Assembly (NCBI GenBank): GCA_026874595.1
Contig: CM049310.1
Location: 29,063,058-29,127,057 of the forward strand
Length of the DNA: 64,000 bases
Reading direction: 5' to 3'
Origin: Sipunculus nudus
Lineage: Eukaryota > Annelida > Sipuncula > Golfingiida > Sipunculidae
Below, piece after piece: positions 33,329 through 44,560 of this stretch. The first letter of the stretch is position 1. Each line of letters starts with the position of its first letter. The notes under the pieces are model-generated. The model ran no database searches. It saw nothing but the letters and a program-made list of their open reading frames with translations, and was not told where the DNA came from. Position numbers and translations under genes: made by a program.

Positions 33329-34030
33329 AGATTCGTTCCGACCAACAGTTCGCGCCCAGTATTCAAAAGAAGAAAATCGTGCATACTATGCAAAACGGCT
33401 AACCGACCTTACACATCTCACAATCTAATTGAATGTAAATTCTTGCCTGATAGTGACAGGCAATATATGGCTAGATCGCGCCTTATTACTGAAGTGGAGG
33501 ACAGTAGTGATTACGAGGAGTGTATCGAAGACCACGAAGGTAGGGATGATGTGCATTGCGCCTTATTTGACACACCCAGTGTCCGTAGATGTAATGTTGA
33601 GCAATCCCCCTATCTGAACACATACTATAACAACAAGTTGGTCCATCTCACACTTGACACTGGTGCGACTACTAATATGATCAAAGAATCCTCGGCTCAT
33701 GCCATTGGCTTACCTATAACCCCTGCATCCCAGATGGCCAGACAGGCGGATGGCGTCACGCCACTGGATATTATAGGCAAGGTTCACTGCGAATTAACCA
33801 GAGGGCCGTATACATTCCAGCTCGACACCCTTGTGGTAAAACAACTAGATGTTGAAATACTAGCTGGCACTCCCTTTCTCACTGACAATGACATAGCAAT
33901 ACGTTCTGCCAAGAAACAAGTTGTCATTCATGGAACTGATGTTGTATATTACAAAACCCCACGTAATGGTGAAGTTTCAACCAGGCCTGCCCAGATATTC
34001 TTGATTTGTGCCCCCCTAAACAGACTGTAG
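33329..34030 (+). pseudogene. Nested gypsy element: zinc knuckle and aspartic protease
   Basis: It is in the same frame as the preceding gag, after a single TAG. It first encodes a CILC...H....C knuckle in which nine residues separate the second Cys from the His, an expanded form of the usual four. An acidic spacer follows, then an aspartic protease with the catalytic LTLDTGATTNMI motif and a downstream LAGTPFL segment. The frame is lost near 34000, where the coding continues in another frame (34006-34425). Confidence 0.8.
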
Positions 34031-35012
34031 TTCTTCCGGGTGAATATATTGATTTAGAGGCACCACATGACACTGAACCTGACTCTGTTTGGACACTTGA
34101 ACCACGGTTTGACGCACCATGCAACAAACATGTTAGCCCAGACAAAGCATGGCCTGCTCTCCAAGAAATACAGTCCATTGGCCACACTTTGCGACTCGTA
34201 AATACCACAGAAGAGGCTATATTACTTAAACGCAATGAACACTTATGCCAGCTACATCATATTCGCAAGTCTCTGAGGATCAAACACTACCTACAGTATG
34301 TGACCCCCAGGCCAATAAGGTTGTTATGTCTCGCGAAACAGCCAGTGGTTCCCATTCCCATCAGGTATCAGTCGATCCAGATCAATGTCTACCCAAAACA
34401 ATACGCGACATGTTTACTGACCTGAACATGGATTATGACAGTGTGTTTAAACCCACTATATCTAAGTATAACGTGGTCAGTGGGAAAATTGAGGCAGTTA
34501 TCAATATGGGACCTACCCTCCCCCCACAACGGAAGGGCTGTATACCACATTACAACCGGAAGTCAATGATTGAACTCCAACAGAAATTTGATGTGCTTGA
34601 ATCTGCCGGAGTCTTCGCTAAACCCGAGGAAGTGAACGTCTGTGTTGAATACCTAAACCTGTCATTTCTGGTAAAAAAAACGAACGGGGGGAGTCAGCTG
34701 GTGACCTCATTCGGGGAAGTAGGACAGTACAGTAAACCCCAGCCCTCCCTCATGCCGAACGTGGACAGTGTCCTCAGAGACATAGGACGGTGGAAATACA
34801 TCATAGTTACCGACCTTCGCCATGCATTCTACCAAATCCCCCTTTCCCAGTCTTCGATGAAATATTGTGGTGTAGTCACACCTTTCAAGGGGATATGCGT
34901 GTATACCAGGTGTGCTATGGGCATGCCTGGATCTGAAACATGTCTGGAGGAGCTGATGTGCAGAGTGCTCGGTGATTTCATTCAAGAAGGATGTGTAGCT
35001 AAAAATAGCTGA
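34006..35012 (+). pseudogene. Nested gypsy element: protease-RT linker and RT first half
   Basis: Two overlapping frames (to 34425, then 34245-35012) cover the linker and the RT fingers and palm. Visible are a [12 protein letters not shown] segment, [15 protein letters not shown], the motif A equivalent [15 protein letters not shown] and motif B-like [14 protein letters not shown] one-base length change in the A-run at about 35000-35006 breaks the frame right before the catalytic DD. Confidence 0.8.
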
Positions 35013-36051
35013 TGATCTCTTCGTGGGAGGTGACACACCGGAAGATCTATTAAATCACTGGGGCCAGGTCCTTGCCTCCCTCAAACGTAACAACATCAGC
35101 CTACACGCAGCAAAAACTATCATATGCCCTACAACAACAGTTATTCTTGGATGGGTTTGGTCCAGTGGTACCCTCAAAGCTAGCCCTCACAGAATCGCCG
35201 CACTATCTTCTGTGGAGCCCCCATCCACAATCAAAGGGTTAAGATCATATATCGGTGCATACAAAGAGCTCAGTCGGGTGCTGCCCGGGTATGCTGACCT
35301 GCTGGACCCCCTCGAAAGGCACACTGCAGGCAAGCCATCTCGTGACAAAATTGAATGGACTGATGAGCTATTAACCACATTCACACATTCTCAGTTACGC
35401 CTCCGTGACAATAAGGTAATTACTTTGCCTACACCAGACGACTGTCTCTGGGTCGTCACTGACGGATCAGTAAAACAATGTGGTATAGGCGCCACACTAT
35501 ATGTACTGCGAGATGATAAACTCCATTTGGCAGGGTTCTTTAATGCAAAGCTCCGTAAACACCAAATAACATGGCTACCATGTGAGGTGGAGGCACTATG
35601 CATCGGAGCAGCTGTGAAGCATTTCTCCCCCTACATTACTCAATCACACCATACTACCCAGGTACTGACAGACAGTCGCCCATGCATATTAGCCTACAAC
35701 AAACTCTGCAGAGAAGAGTTCTCTACCAGCTCCCGAGTGACAACATTTTTGTCCATCGTAAGTTGGTACCAGGTCACGGTCTGTCATATCGCAGGTGAGG
35801 CCAACTTACCATCAGACTATGCAAGCAGAAATCCTTTGACTTGTCCTGACCAAAGCTGTCAGTTGTGTGTTTTTGTACAGGAGACTGAGGACTCTGTCGT
35901 CCGAAAATTGACCATACGTGACTTCATCGTCGGTTCAAACAATATGCCATTTACCAGCCGCGCAGCCTGTCACGCTATCCAACATAAGTGCCCTGATCTG
36001 AAACGTACTCACTCCCATCTGTCACAGGGCACGCGTCCATCCAAGAAATAA
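35013..36051 (+). pseudogene. Nested gypsy element: RT active site, thumb and RNase H
   Basis: It continues directly with the A-D-D-L-F-V-G-G active-site segment (an ADD variant of YxDD), the connection region (GLRSYIGAYKELSRVL) and an RNase H domain. RNase H acidic residues are visible in VVTDGSVKQCG, CEVEALCIGA and VLTDSRPC. This is the longest intact block of the element (342 codons). It ends at a TAA at 36049-36051. Confidence 0.85.
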
Positions 36052-36521
36052 CCAAATTTCCTGACGTCAAGAGGTACCTCAATAACGTCACCATCGCTAG
36101 AGATGTTCTCCTCATTGTACGAACTGATCTGCCTTTTCAACCAATGCGAGAGCGTATTGTTGTGCCACGCAAGGTCTTGGATGGACTCCTTACAGCCATC
36201 CACATCCGCTTTGACCATCCTAGTCGCCACCAGATGAAACAGGGTACCTCACGCTATTTTTATGCTCTTGACCTGGGTAGAGCTATCGAATTAGTTTGTT
36301 CGTCATGTCATCATTGCACTGCCCTACGGTCAGTCCCCAATCAGCTAATTCAACAATCATCCACAGCACCCCCAGACCGGATCGGTTTGTCATTCAGTGC
36401 CGATGTTATGCGCCGCTATCGCCAGTACATTCTCATACTACGCGAGACTGTTTCATCTTACACCCTCACAATGCTGATCGACAATGAGCAACAACATACG
36501 TTACGAGACGCCCCTACTTAA
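36052..36521 (+). pseudogene. Nested gypsy element: integrase zinc domain and start of catalytic core
   Basis: After a frameshift it encodes an integrase N-terminal HHCC module (H...HPSRHQMK...CSSCHHC) and the first part of the core with one Asp (SFSADV). The next two acidic residues of the D,D-35-E triad are not found before the sequence jumps to the post-core region at about 36530. This points to an internal deletion. Confidence 0.75.
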
Positions 36522-37305
36522 AGCCCATGGAATAACCCTGGAGCATGGTCGGTCAAAAAATATAAATAAAAACCCTGTCGCCAAACATGCCAGAGCTGGT
36601 CTTTCCGCAAGGGAAATATGGACCCAACGGGATCAGATAACAGGTGAGCAATTACCTATTGATGATCTTCAAATTATCCTACAACAACACTTTACCCGCG
36701 AACAAAATCATGGTCCCAGTGCTATGGCTAAATCTAATGGCAAATCACAGTCTCGCCAATATGACATTCAAGTCGGGGACCTCGTATACCTGTATGCTGA
36801 CCAAGATAAAACCAGAGCAAGAGACAAATACATGGTTACAGACGTGTCTGATACAACTTGCCAGGTCAGTAAATTCACTAAGTCTCAGTTTCGGTCTAAG
36901 TGTTATGATGTGAGAATCGCAGATTGTTATCCTGTCATGTCTACCTCCTTAGGTGGCCCACACACTGGCCCCGTCAAAGGCTTGGACAACTGTTCTGATT
37001 CTGACACTAAGTCAGCGCATACAACGCCACAGACAGCGCCCTCTATGGCAACAACGGATTACTATCCTGCGCAGTATCCGCCACCCGTGCCACCTGAAAT
37101 AGTACTTCAGCCGGACCCCCCAGCCTGCCCATCACCAGAGCATCAGATCCCAGAGAATCACGTGACAGCCACGTCTGAGTTGTCCACACCCTCTTCGCAC
37201 GCCCTGCTTAAGGATGACATTACCCTCAACACCCCACTCCGCAGGTCCTCACGGTCAAGAAAACCCCCAGCCTGGCAGGATAGTGTTACATGGATCATGG
37301 ACTAG
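36522..37305 (+). pseudogene. Nested gypsy element: integrase C-terminal part and tail
   Basis: It contains GLSAREIWTQRDQITGEQLP, then a C-terminal integrase segment with the VGDLVYLYADQDK motif that ends most gypsy integrases, and a Pro/Thr/Ser-rich tail ending in RRSSRSRKPPAW. The TAG is at 37303-37305, about 270 bp before the 3' LTR. No envelope-like frame follows. Confidence 0.75.
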
Positions 37306-37578
37306 TGTTACCTTGTTCGTTTTACATAAAGAACTCATTTTATTATTATCTATGTTGCATGCTCAATGACCCCACAACTCACTGTTGTGGTACCCTTTTA
37401 TTTCCTGTATTAAGTGAGTGCGAGCCTAGCGCCGCTCACCTAAACCCAGTTGTGCTGTATCCTAATTACTTCAGGACCTTCATCAGTGAGGAATGTGAAC
37501 TTTAGCCTGTCCAGCAGTGTGATTATTTCTATGTTGATGTGTCTTCCTTTCCTTTATGAAGGTAAGGGAGGTGGTTGC

Positions 37579-37708
37579 GCCACCTTACGGCAGTTAGTTA
37601 AACTAATGTTCAGTGTTACCACATGTGTTTACGGTCATCTCCGTTCTGTGTCCGCCTTACATCCATATAAAGGCTCGATCCTATATAAGGACATTGTTGT
37701 TGTTTGTC
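37579..37708 (+). repeat. 3' LTR (130 bp) of the nested gypsy element
   Basis: Same length and termini as the 5' LTR, about 96% identical by eye. It is immediately followed by the target duplication GAAGC and by sequence of the outer gypsy element. Confidence 0.85.
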
Positions 37709-37713
37709 GAAGC

Positions 37714-38140
37714 ACCGATAGCTATTGGAACATATGTTTATGCACGAAACAGACGGCATCATGGAAGGCATAAGATGGCTGACGCATACAGTTCAGTTGT
37801 TTACAAAGTGATCGCTAAGTACGATGACAAGGACATGTACCAAGTAGAAAGAGCTGATACGGGAGAAAAGAAATGGCTAAACCAGAGTGAATTGAGGAAA
37901 TGCCCGGACCAATTTGTAACCATACCCAGACATACTGGAGTAAACCAACACAACAACACAGATCCACCAGGGGATGAGCCAGACCAGTATATTGTGGTTA
38001 AGAAGGTGAATCGACCAGACCTAGCTCGTTATAGAGATAGGAATGTAGAGGTTAGGTCAGAGGATGATCAACTAGAGGAGTACAATGCACCTCCAACACC
38101 ACGCTTCCAAGGACCACAGCATGAAAAATCCTTTTCATGA
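37714..38140 (+). pseudogene. Outer gypsy element: integrase C-terminal remnant
   Basis: Beyond the inserted element the outer element resumes with a YVYARNRRHHGR segment and VVYKVIAKYDDKDMYQVERA, then KKWLNQSELRKCP. These align with the integrase C-terminus of the full-length element (TYTIVDRNEDLDIYKIQRE...KWYNRVELKACP). The stop is at 38138-38140. The outer element therefore lacks everything from the end of protease to the end of integrase, so a deletion preceded or accompanied the nested insertion. Confidence 0.8.
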
Positions 38141-39519
38141 TCTGAGATCTGTAATTGACCATTTAAACTCACTTGAATTCAGAGGTTTTTATTGTAAGAC
38201 CATGGTTTAACATTATATTAGTTACACTTGAGCCTTAAGCTTTTCAGTTTGCACTTTTATGTTTTAAAGAGGGATTATCCAGATGTATTTGTTGATGTAC
38301 CTAGTACATAATTGCTACGAATTAAAGGTCTTCGTTTTAGAAGTATTCGGAGGACCGAACACATTTAAAGCAGGGGTATATATAGTCAGGTTGACTATTT
38401 CAGATATGAAACAAAGTCTCTACCTCGATAGTTTACAGTTGTAATTTTTAGTCTTTATGGTATGCGAAATAATTAGATTGGATAAATTTTTCGAGATACT
38501 TTAAAATTAGATTGTGTGTTTATTCTGAGACATCGGACTGCTTCCTTTCTTTTTCGGGACACATATGGTGCTGGATGGCGCTGCTGTGTTTCTACTCAGA
38601 ACTTACGAAGGATTTACCAGAGTGAGGCCAAGTGTCACCATATATTATCGTGTCCTTTAGGTCAGCTTCTCATCTATTTATTCTTTTGCATGCTTTAGGA
38701 TGAGTAACTTTTGTGTATTAAGCCATATGAGCGTAAGAAAAGGTCAGAAAATCTTATATTTTACAAGGACATTTTAAAGTATAACATCATTGACTGTGCA
38801 TGTCAGAGTTACAGAAGGTGAAGGGCGATATGTTTTGAGCCGAGATTTAAATGATTTAATTACATCTTTGTGCAGACCATGTATATTAACATGCTGTAAC
38901 TTTGTGCAAGGTACTTAAAGTACAATATCTTTTAATCAGCTATGATCATGGTTATCAAAGCTGAAGGCCATGTTTGTTTTATTTCTGAGCTATAATGCAG
39001 GCGGAAGTTTGGAAGTATTTATGATTTATTTGCTGTAAGTGCAAGTAATCATTATATCATTGTTAGATTATCTGCAGTGATCAGATATTTATGTGGTTTA
39101 CAGGACATGTGAGAACAGGCTGAGAGCTACCAATCAGCCAACTATCAACTGTCAGAGAACACCTGTTGAGACTTCACGGTTGGTGATATGTGTATCATAC
39201 TTGTGGTTTACTGTTATGAATGTTAGGAGAGCATATTGATAGATATTGCTAAATCTGTACTTGGAGATGGATTACTGAAGGTTGTATGATAACTTACTGT
39301 TATTAACCTGTATGTGTACGGATACACCAGAGATGTTTATGTGTTGGTCAGGATATGGGACTGATATTTGTTTGTTATTGGATTAATGTATGACTTTTAA
39401 TGGGTATTGCTTGATGGAAGGTAAACTACATAGTTTGAAGCGTGTTTAATGCTGCTTATGCAGGATAAAGACTTGTCCAGGAGTGTAAAGTTAGTAGGGA
39501 ATAACACTAAATTTACTTT
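38141..39519. other. Non-coding tail of the outer gypsy element
   Basis: No gene is visible. It could contain a long LTR of the outer element, as the full-length relative has a 1.27-kb LTR directly after pol, but no matching copy upstream of its gag was found except the short repeat at 29739-30060. Confidence 0.4.
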
Positions 39520-39724
39520 GTGTGATGATAAAGATAACTTTATTTGTGAGATGTTTTATTTGATAATGTACACCATCAGGTGTCATACTGTTTAGTTTGA
39601 TGGAGACAATAAATGAGGTCAGGTGTTGGAGTTGTGTGTGATGTCTCGCCCCTCCTTCAAACCATCAGTAGAACCAGCTAACCTACAGCCCCGCCAGGTT
39701 GCCCGCCCTGCCGCCCTCACAGAC
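39520..39724 (+). repeat. Right direct repeat flanking the nested gypsy composite
   Basis: It matches 29739-30060 apart from about 115 bp missing here. The match ends at CTCACAGAC, and gag-coding sequence of another element starts immediately after (LNERLIEQI), so this is a true insertion boundary. Confidence 0.55.
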
Positions 39725-40620
39725 CTTAACGAGAGACTTATCGAACAGATTACTGTGGTTGGCTTCATATTCGCGAGGCTGAAATTTCGCGATTTCTCCA
39801 TTTATAATGTTATCCGAGGGTTTCATTTTCGCGATCTCACCAGAACTTATATCAAATATTTGGTAAATCCATTCCTGTGTGTATTATAAATGAGAATAAG
39901 TCATGAGTTTGTGATATTCTTCTCATATAACGATGGACCCGAACACACAGTACAAGTAGTTTAGTTCAAATTTAAGGGAACGTTTCCTGCATGTACCTGC
40001 ATGGATGTAACTTATTATAAAATTTCTTATTGTTCTAACCAATTCCCATACAAGTATTGGCTACACTAAATAAGAAGAACATACTCAATAGGCCAGTTAT
40101 TCCTGAGGGATTCATTTTCGCGATTATTTCCCATTAGTGAATATCGCGAAATTAAAACCCTCGCGAACAAAAAGGCAACCACAGTATTGCTAGCACACCA
40201 TTGTCTGACCTTTAGAAAGAACTGTTTAATAAACCCAAGGATTATAAACTACAAGAAGCAATAGAACTAGACAGAAGACATAAAGCCTCTGAAGCCCACC
40301 TAAATGAGCTGCAAAGTTTACACAGTGTTAGACAAAATACCGATGTTGCAATATTCAGGTCTAAAGCCATCAACTGCAGGAACTGCGGCCTAGATCAAAA
40401 GATTGGCAAACAGCATTGCCCAGCTGGTGATGATGTGTGCAGAGCATGCAGCAAGTTAGGCCACTGGGCCAAGTAGTGTTTAAGTGTAAAACAGAAACGC
40501 AACAGAACATACTACAGACTGCAGAGACAACCACGATTTGTACAAACAAGTGTTAAAGACAAGCAGAAAAGAAAAAACACAGCAAGAAATGAGAGTAAAC
40601 AAGACATGCATGCATTAAAT
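39725..40620 (+). pseudogene. Ty3/gypsy gag remnant (second of this type), split by a MITE
   Basis: About 30 bp encoding LNERLIEQI precede a MITE. The frame resumes at 40187 with IASTPLSDL, then KPKDYKLQEAIELDRRHKA and a CCHC-type region (CRNCGL...CPAGDDVCRACSKLGHWAK), with stops at about 40228 and 40474. It is homologous to, but not continuous with, the gag at 28120-28525, because the two overlap in content. Confidence 0.75.
39753..40184. mobile_element. 432-bp MITE inserted in a gag remnant
   Basis: Inverted ends CTGTGGTTGGCTT... and ...AAGGCAACCACAG are flanked by TA (39751-39752 and 40185-40186). The ends extend as imperfect inverted repeats through TTCGCGAGG and AATTTCGCGAT. Removing it restores the gag reading direction across the site, which supports the boundaries. 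No protein is encoded; TA targeting suggests a Tc1/mariner or related source. Confidence 0.85.
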
Positions 40621-41439
40621 CAAGAACTGATAGGAGCACAGTGGGTTGTGATGGGTTGCAATGTGAGCCCTGGATGGTCCAGAAGTCTGTGATGGTCAGT
40701 GAGAGGTCCATGGATTCAGGAGCAGTGGCCCATGTGTACGTGTTTATCTTTGGGTTATAGAACATAATCTCAGATATTGCTTAGTGATTATTATGATGAT
40801 ATAATATGTTTCAGTGTATTTATGAATGTTGAAATATTATGGATATATGCTATTTGAATCTCGGATATTTTGTAAACTGTTGATACAAGTTGATATGGAT
40901 ACAAGTTGATATTTTCAGTAATATATGAATATTGAACTTTCAACTGAAGTAACAAAGGACACATCTCAACAAGTATTTGTTTATTGTCACATGTACTGTA
41001 AACATTTTCACACGTATGTTTATTATATAGTCAGATGTATTGTAATCATTTTGACATATGTCTGTTTTATTGTCAATATTTTAAACTTATCCTTTGTATT
41101 GTGCTATTTATTTCTGATATGTGCTGACACTTAGGATGTATTTAACTTGATGTCTTTTCAGATATGTCAGCCACAATTTTTTTTCATGTGTGTATTGTAT
41201 CTGTGCCACTGCCATGTGCTTCGTCATGTCTGATACAGTTTGGTCAAGACATTAAAAGAGTAAAACACCTCAGCATTTGTATTGGTTACTTATCACCTTA
41301 CGTACCCACCCTGCCACTCCTACTCAGTCAAAACTCAGTCACATTATCTCACAGGTCTGTCCTGTTCTAATTTGATAATTCATGGTTCACGTAAAATAGT
41401 GAAGATGGAATTAAAAGTAATGAATGTTCTTTTTATTCA
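40621..41439. other. Gene-free stretch
   Basis: AT-rich. Short open frames without homology. Near 40950-41070 TATTGTCACATGTACTGTAA and related phrases recur loosely. Nothing else is supported. Confidence 0.4.
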
Positions 41440-41559
41440 ACTGATTAGAACCTTGAATTAGCCCTGGTGGTAACATGAATACAAGAGACAATTAAGTTTT
41501 GATTGTACCAGTGAATTATATGGAGTCAATGAACAAGCTGTGAATGTATTAATGCAGAA

Positions 41560-42460
41560 TATGATTAGAAAGTGGACATGTTTTGATTTTATTGATGCAG
41601 AATATGAAGACAATTGACATTTTCTGATTGTATTGATGCAGAAATTAAAGACAATGGACAAGTTCTGATTGTCCTGATGCAAAATAAGAAAACAATGGAC
41701 AAGGTCTGATTGTATTGATGCAGACAATGAAAAAAATGGAAAGTTCTGTTTGTACTGATGCAGAATATGAAGACACTGGACAAATCTGACTGTACTGATG
41801 AATAATGAAGACAATTGACAAGTTCTGTTTGTATTGATGCAGAATATGAAGATAGTGGATATGTTCTGACTGTACTGATGAATAATATGAAGACAATGGA
41901 CATGATTTGGTTGTCACAATGCAAAATATGAAGACAATTGACATTTTCTGATTGTACTGATGCAGACAATGGACAAGGTCTGATTTTACCTTTGAAAAAT
42001 TAGAAGACAATGGACAAGTTCTGACTGTACTGATGCAGACAATGAAGACAATGGGCAATTTCTGTTTGTACTGATGCAGAATATGAAGACAGTGGACAAA
42101 TTCTGACTGTACTGATGAATAATATGAAGACAACAGACATGCTCTGATTGTACTGATGAAGAATAAAAACACAATCGACAGGTTCTGATTATGCTGATGG
42201 AGGATATGATGACATGTTTTGGTTGTCACAATGCAGGATATGAAGACAATGGATATGTTCTGATTGTACTTATGAAGAATATGGAGACAATAGACAAGTC
42301 CAGATTGCACTGATGAAGAATATGAAACACAGACATGTTCTGATTGTACTGAAGGCGAATAAGAATACAATGGACAGGTTCTGATTATGCTGATGAAGAA
42401 TATTAGGACAATAGACAAATTCTGATTGTACTGATGAAGAGTGTAAAAGCATTACCCATA
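41560..42460. repeat. 41-bp satellite, variant A
   Basis: About 22 diverged copies of a 41-bp unit with the core CTGATGCAGAATATGAAGAC, then AATGGACAAG, plus a variable TTCTGATTGTA part. The period is not a multiple of three, so the antisense open frames it creates repeat every 41 codons and are an artefact, not a protein gene. Confidence 0.88.
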
Positions 42461-43204
42461 CTCAAAGTCTTGATGTGTCAGTGGGGAATAGAAAAAACGT
42501 TTTAAAGATGCTGAATGCAATAGATATGTCCAGTGTTTTCAATTCTTTTTTCATTGCTATTTCTGCTAAACAAATATTTGACTGACACATTTTGCAATCA
42601 GCAGGCAAATTCCTCACCTAAAACTTGCAGTCTTCTGGAGATGTTGGATTCCATAAAGTGTTAATCTGTACAGTTGAGTATAGATGAGCTATGCAGCATT
42701 TTTTTTTACTAAATAATAAATAGTGGTTCATACCAGAACCAGAATGGGTATCTTATGAGCTGCTGTCTGCCTGCTGATAGACACTCACTCTCATGTTTAT
42801 TTAAGTCCTGAATATTTGGTTTCAAGATCTAGGACAGACTGTTGATGTTGTATCTTTTTCATCTGGTTGGGGAGTTCAGAAGACATGTTGGTAAGATGAA
42901 CCACTCAAGTCAATAAAGAAAACTGATGTAGAAATCTGTGGATGGGCTATGTGTAATTCAAGGAATGAATAAATATGTGGATGGGCTATTTGTAATTTAA
43001 AGAATGGGCAAATCTGTGGATGGCCTATGTGTAATTCAAGAAATGAGCAAGATATTCTGGAGCATACAGAAGAAAGTAGAGTTTTACAGCGGTATTCCAG
43101 GGAGAACTTGAAGGCTAGACTAATTAGAGTTAAACAAGCTGTAGCACAATTGTTGTAATATGTTAAGTCTAAAAGCTGAATATTCTATTGGTATCAGATG
43201 CATA
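42461..43204. other. Non-repetitive spacer between satellite blocks
   Basis: No gene is visible. Near 42930-43030 the phrase GTGGATGGGCTATGTGTAAT recurs two or three times at about 45-50 bp spacing. Confidence 0.5.
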
Positions 43205-44560
43205 TATGAAGACAATGTACATGTCCTAGTGACATTGAAGGAGAATGTGAAGACAATGTAGGGTTATGGTACCACTGATGCAATATAAGAAGGCAATGTA
43301 CAAGTTATGATGATTTACGCTAACGAATATGAAGACAATGGACAAGTCATAGTGACACTGATGCAGAATGTAAAGGCAATAGACAAGTGATGGTGACACT
43401 GATGCAGAATGTGAAGGCAATGGACAAGTTATGGTGACACTGATGCAGAAGGTGAAGACAATGGACATGTTATGGTGACATTGATGCAGATTATGAAGAC
43501 AATGGACAAGTTATGGTGACACTGAAGCAGAATGTGAAGACAATGGACAAGTTATGGTGACACTGATGCAGAAGGTGAAGACAATGGACATGTTATGGTG
43601 ACATTGATGCAGATTATGAAGACAATGGACAAGTTATGGTGACACTGAAGCAGAATGTGAAGACAATGGACAAGTTATGGTGACACTGATGCAGAATGTG
43701 AAGACAATGTACAATTTATGGTGACACTGATGCAGAATGTGAAGACAATGGACAATTAATGGTGACACTGATGCAGAATGTGAAAACAAAGTACAAGCCA
43801 AGGTGACACTGATGCAGAATGTGAAGACAATGGACAAGTTATGGTGACACTGATGCAGAATGTGAAGACAATGTACAATTTATGGTGACACTGATGAAGA
43901 ATGTGAAGACAATTTACAATTTATGGTGACACTGATGCAGAATGTGAAGACAATGGAAAATTAATGGTGACACTGATGCAGAATGTGAAAACAAAGTACA
44001 AGTCAAGGTGACACTGATGCAGAATGTGAAGACAATGGACAAGTTATGGTGACACTGATGCAGAATGTGAAGACAATGTACAATTTATGGTGACACTGAT
44101 GAAGAATGTGAAGACAATGGACAAGTTATGGTGACACTGATGCAGAATGTGAAGACAATGTACAATTTATGGTGACACTGATGAAGAATGTGAAGACAAA
44201 CGACAATTAATGGTGACACTGATGCAGAATGTGAAGACAATGTACAATTTATGGTGACACTGATGAAGAATATGAAGACAATGGACAAGTTATGGTGACA
44301 CTGATGCAGAATGTGAAGACCATGTACAATTTATGGTGCCACTGATGAAGAATATGAAGACAATGGACAAGTTATGGTGACACTGATGCAGAATGTGAAG
44401 ACCATGTACAATTTATGGTGCCACTGATGCAGAATGTGAAGACAAAGTACAATTCAAGGTGGCACTGATGCAGAATGTGAAGACAATGTACCAGATATGG
44501 TGACAGTATTGATGCAGAGTGTAAAGACAATGTACAAGTTATGGTACCACTGATGTCATG
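43205..44560. repeat. 41-bp satellite, variant B
   Basis: About 33 copies of a 41-bp unit: ATGGTGACACTGATGCAGAA, then TGTGAAGACAATGGACAAGTT. It shares the CTGATGCAGAAT and GAAGACAATGGACAAG core with variant A but has ATGGTGACA where A has CTGATTGTA. Copies are more alike than in block A. Pairs of units recur in order (for example TGTACAATTTATGG with GATGAAGAA), which suggests higher-order duplication. Confidence 0.9.

Larger units (their letters stand above)
32266..37708 (+). mobile_element. Short-LTR Ty3/gypsy retrotransposon nested in the outer gypsy element
   Basis: A 5.44-kb LTR retrotransposon. Its two LTRs are exactly 130 bp each and differ at about 5 positions. The flanks carry GAAGC on both sides (32261-32265 and 37709-37713), a 5-bp target duplication. 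A primer-binding-site-like TGGTGGCAGCAGG follows the 5' LTR at 32397, and a purine-rich GAAGGTAAGGGAGGTGG precedes the 3' LTR. The coding order gag, protease, RT, RNase H, integrase is the Ty3/gypsy order. The coding region is broken by one in-frame stop, several frameshifts and loss of most of the integrase core, so it is non-autonomous now. Confidence 0.9.

Noticed and set aside
37450-37773. 107-codon frame near the 3' end of the nested gypsy element
   Set aside because: It crosses the polypurine tract and the LTR, lacks homology and is better explained as chance.
41560-44560. CRISPR-like array
   Set aside because: Units are contiguous 41-bp tandem repeats without unique spacers, in a eukaryotic genome.
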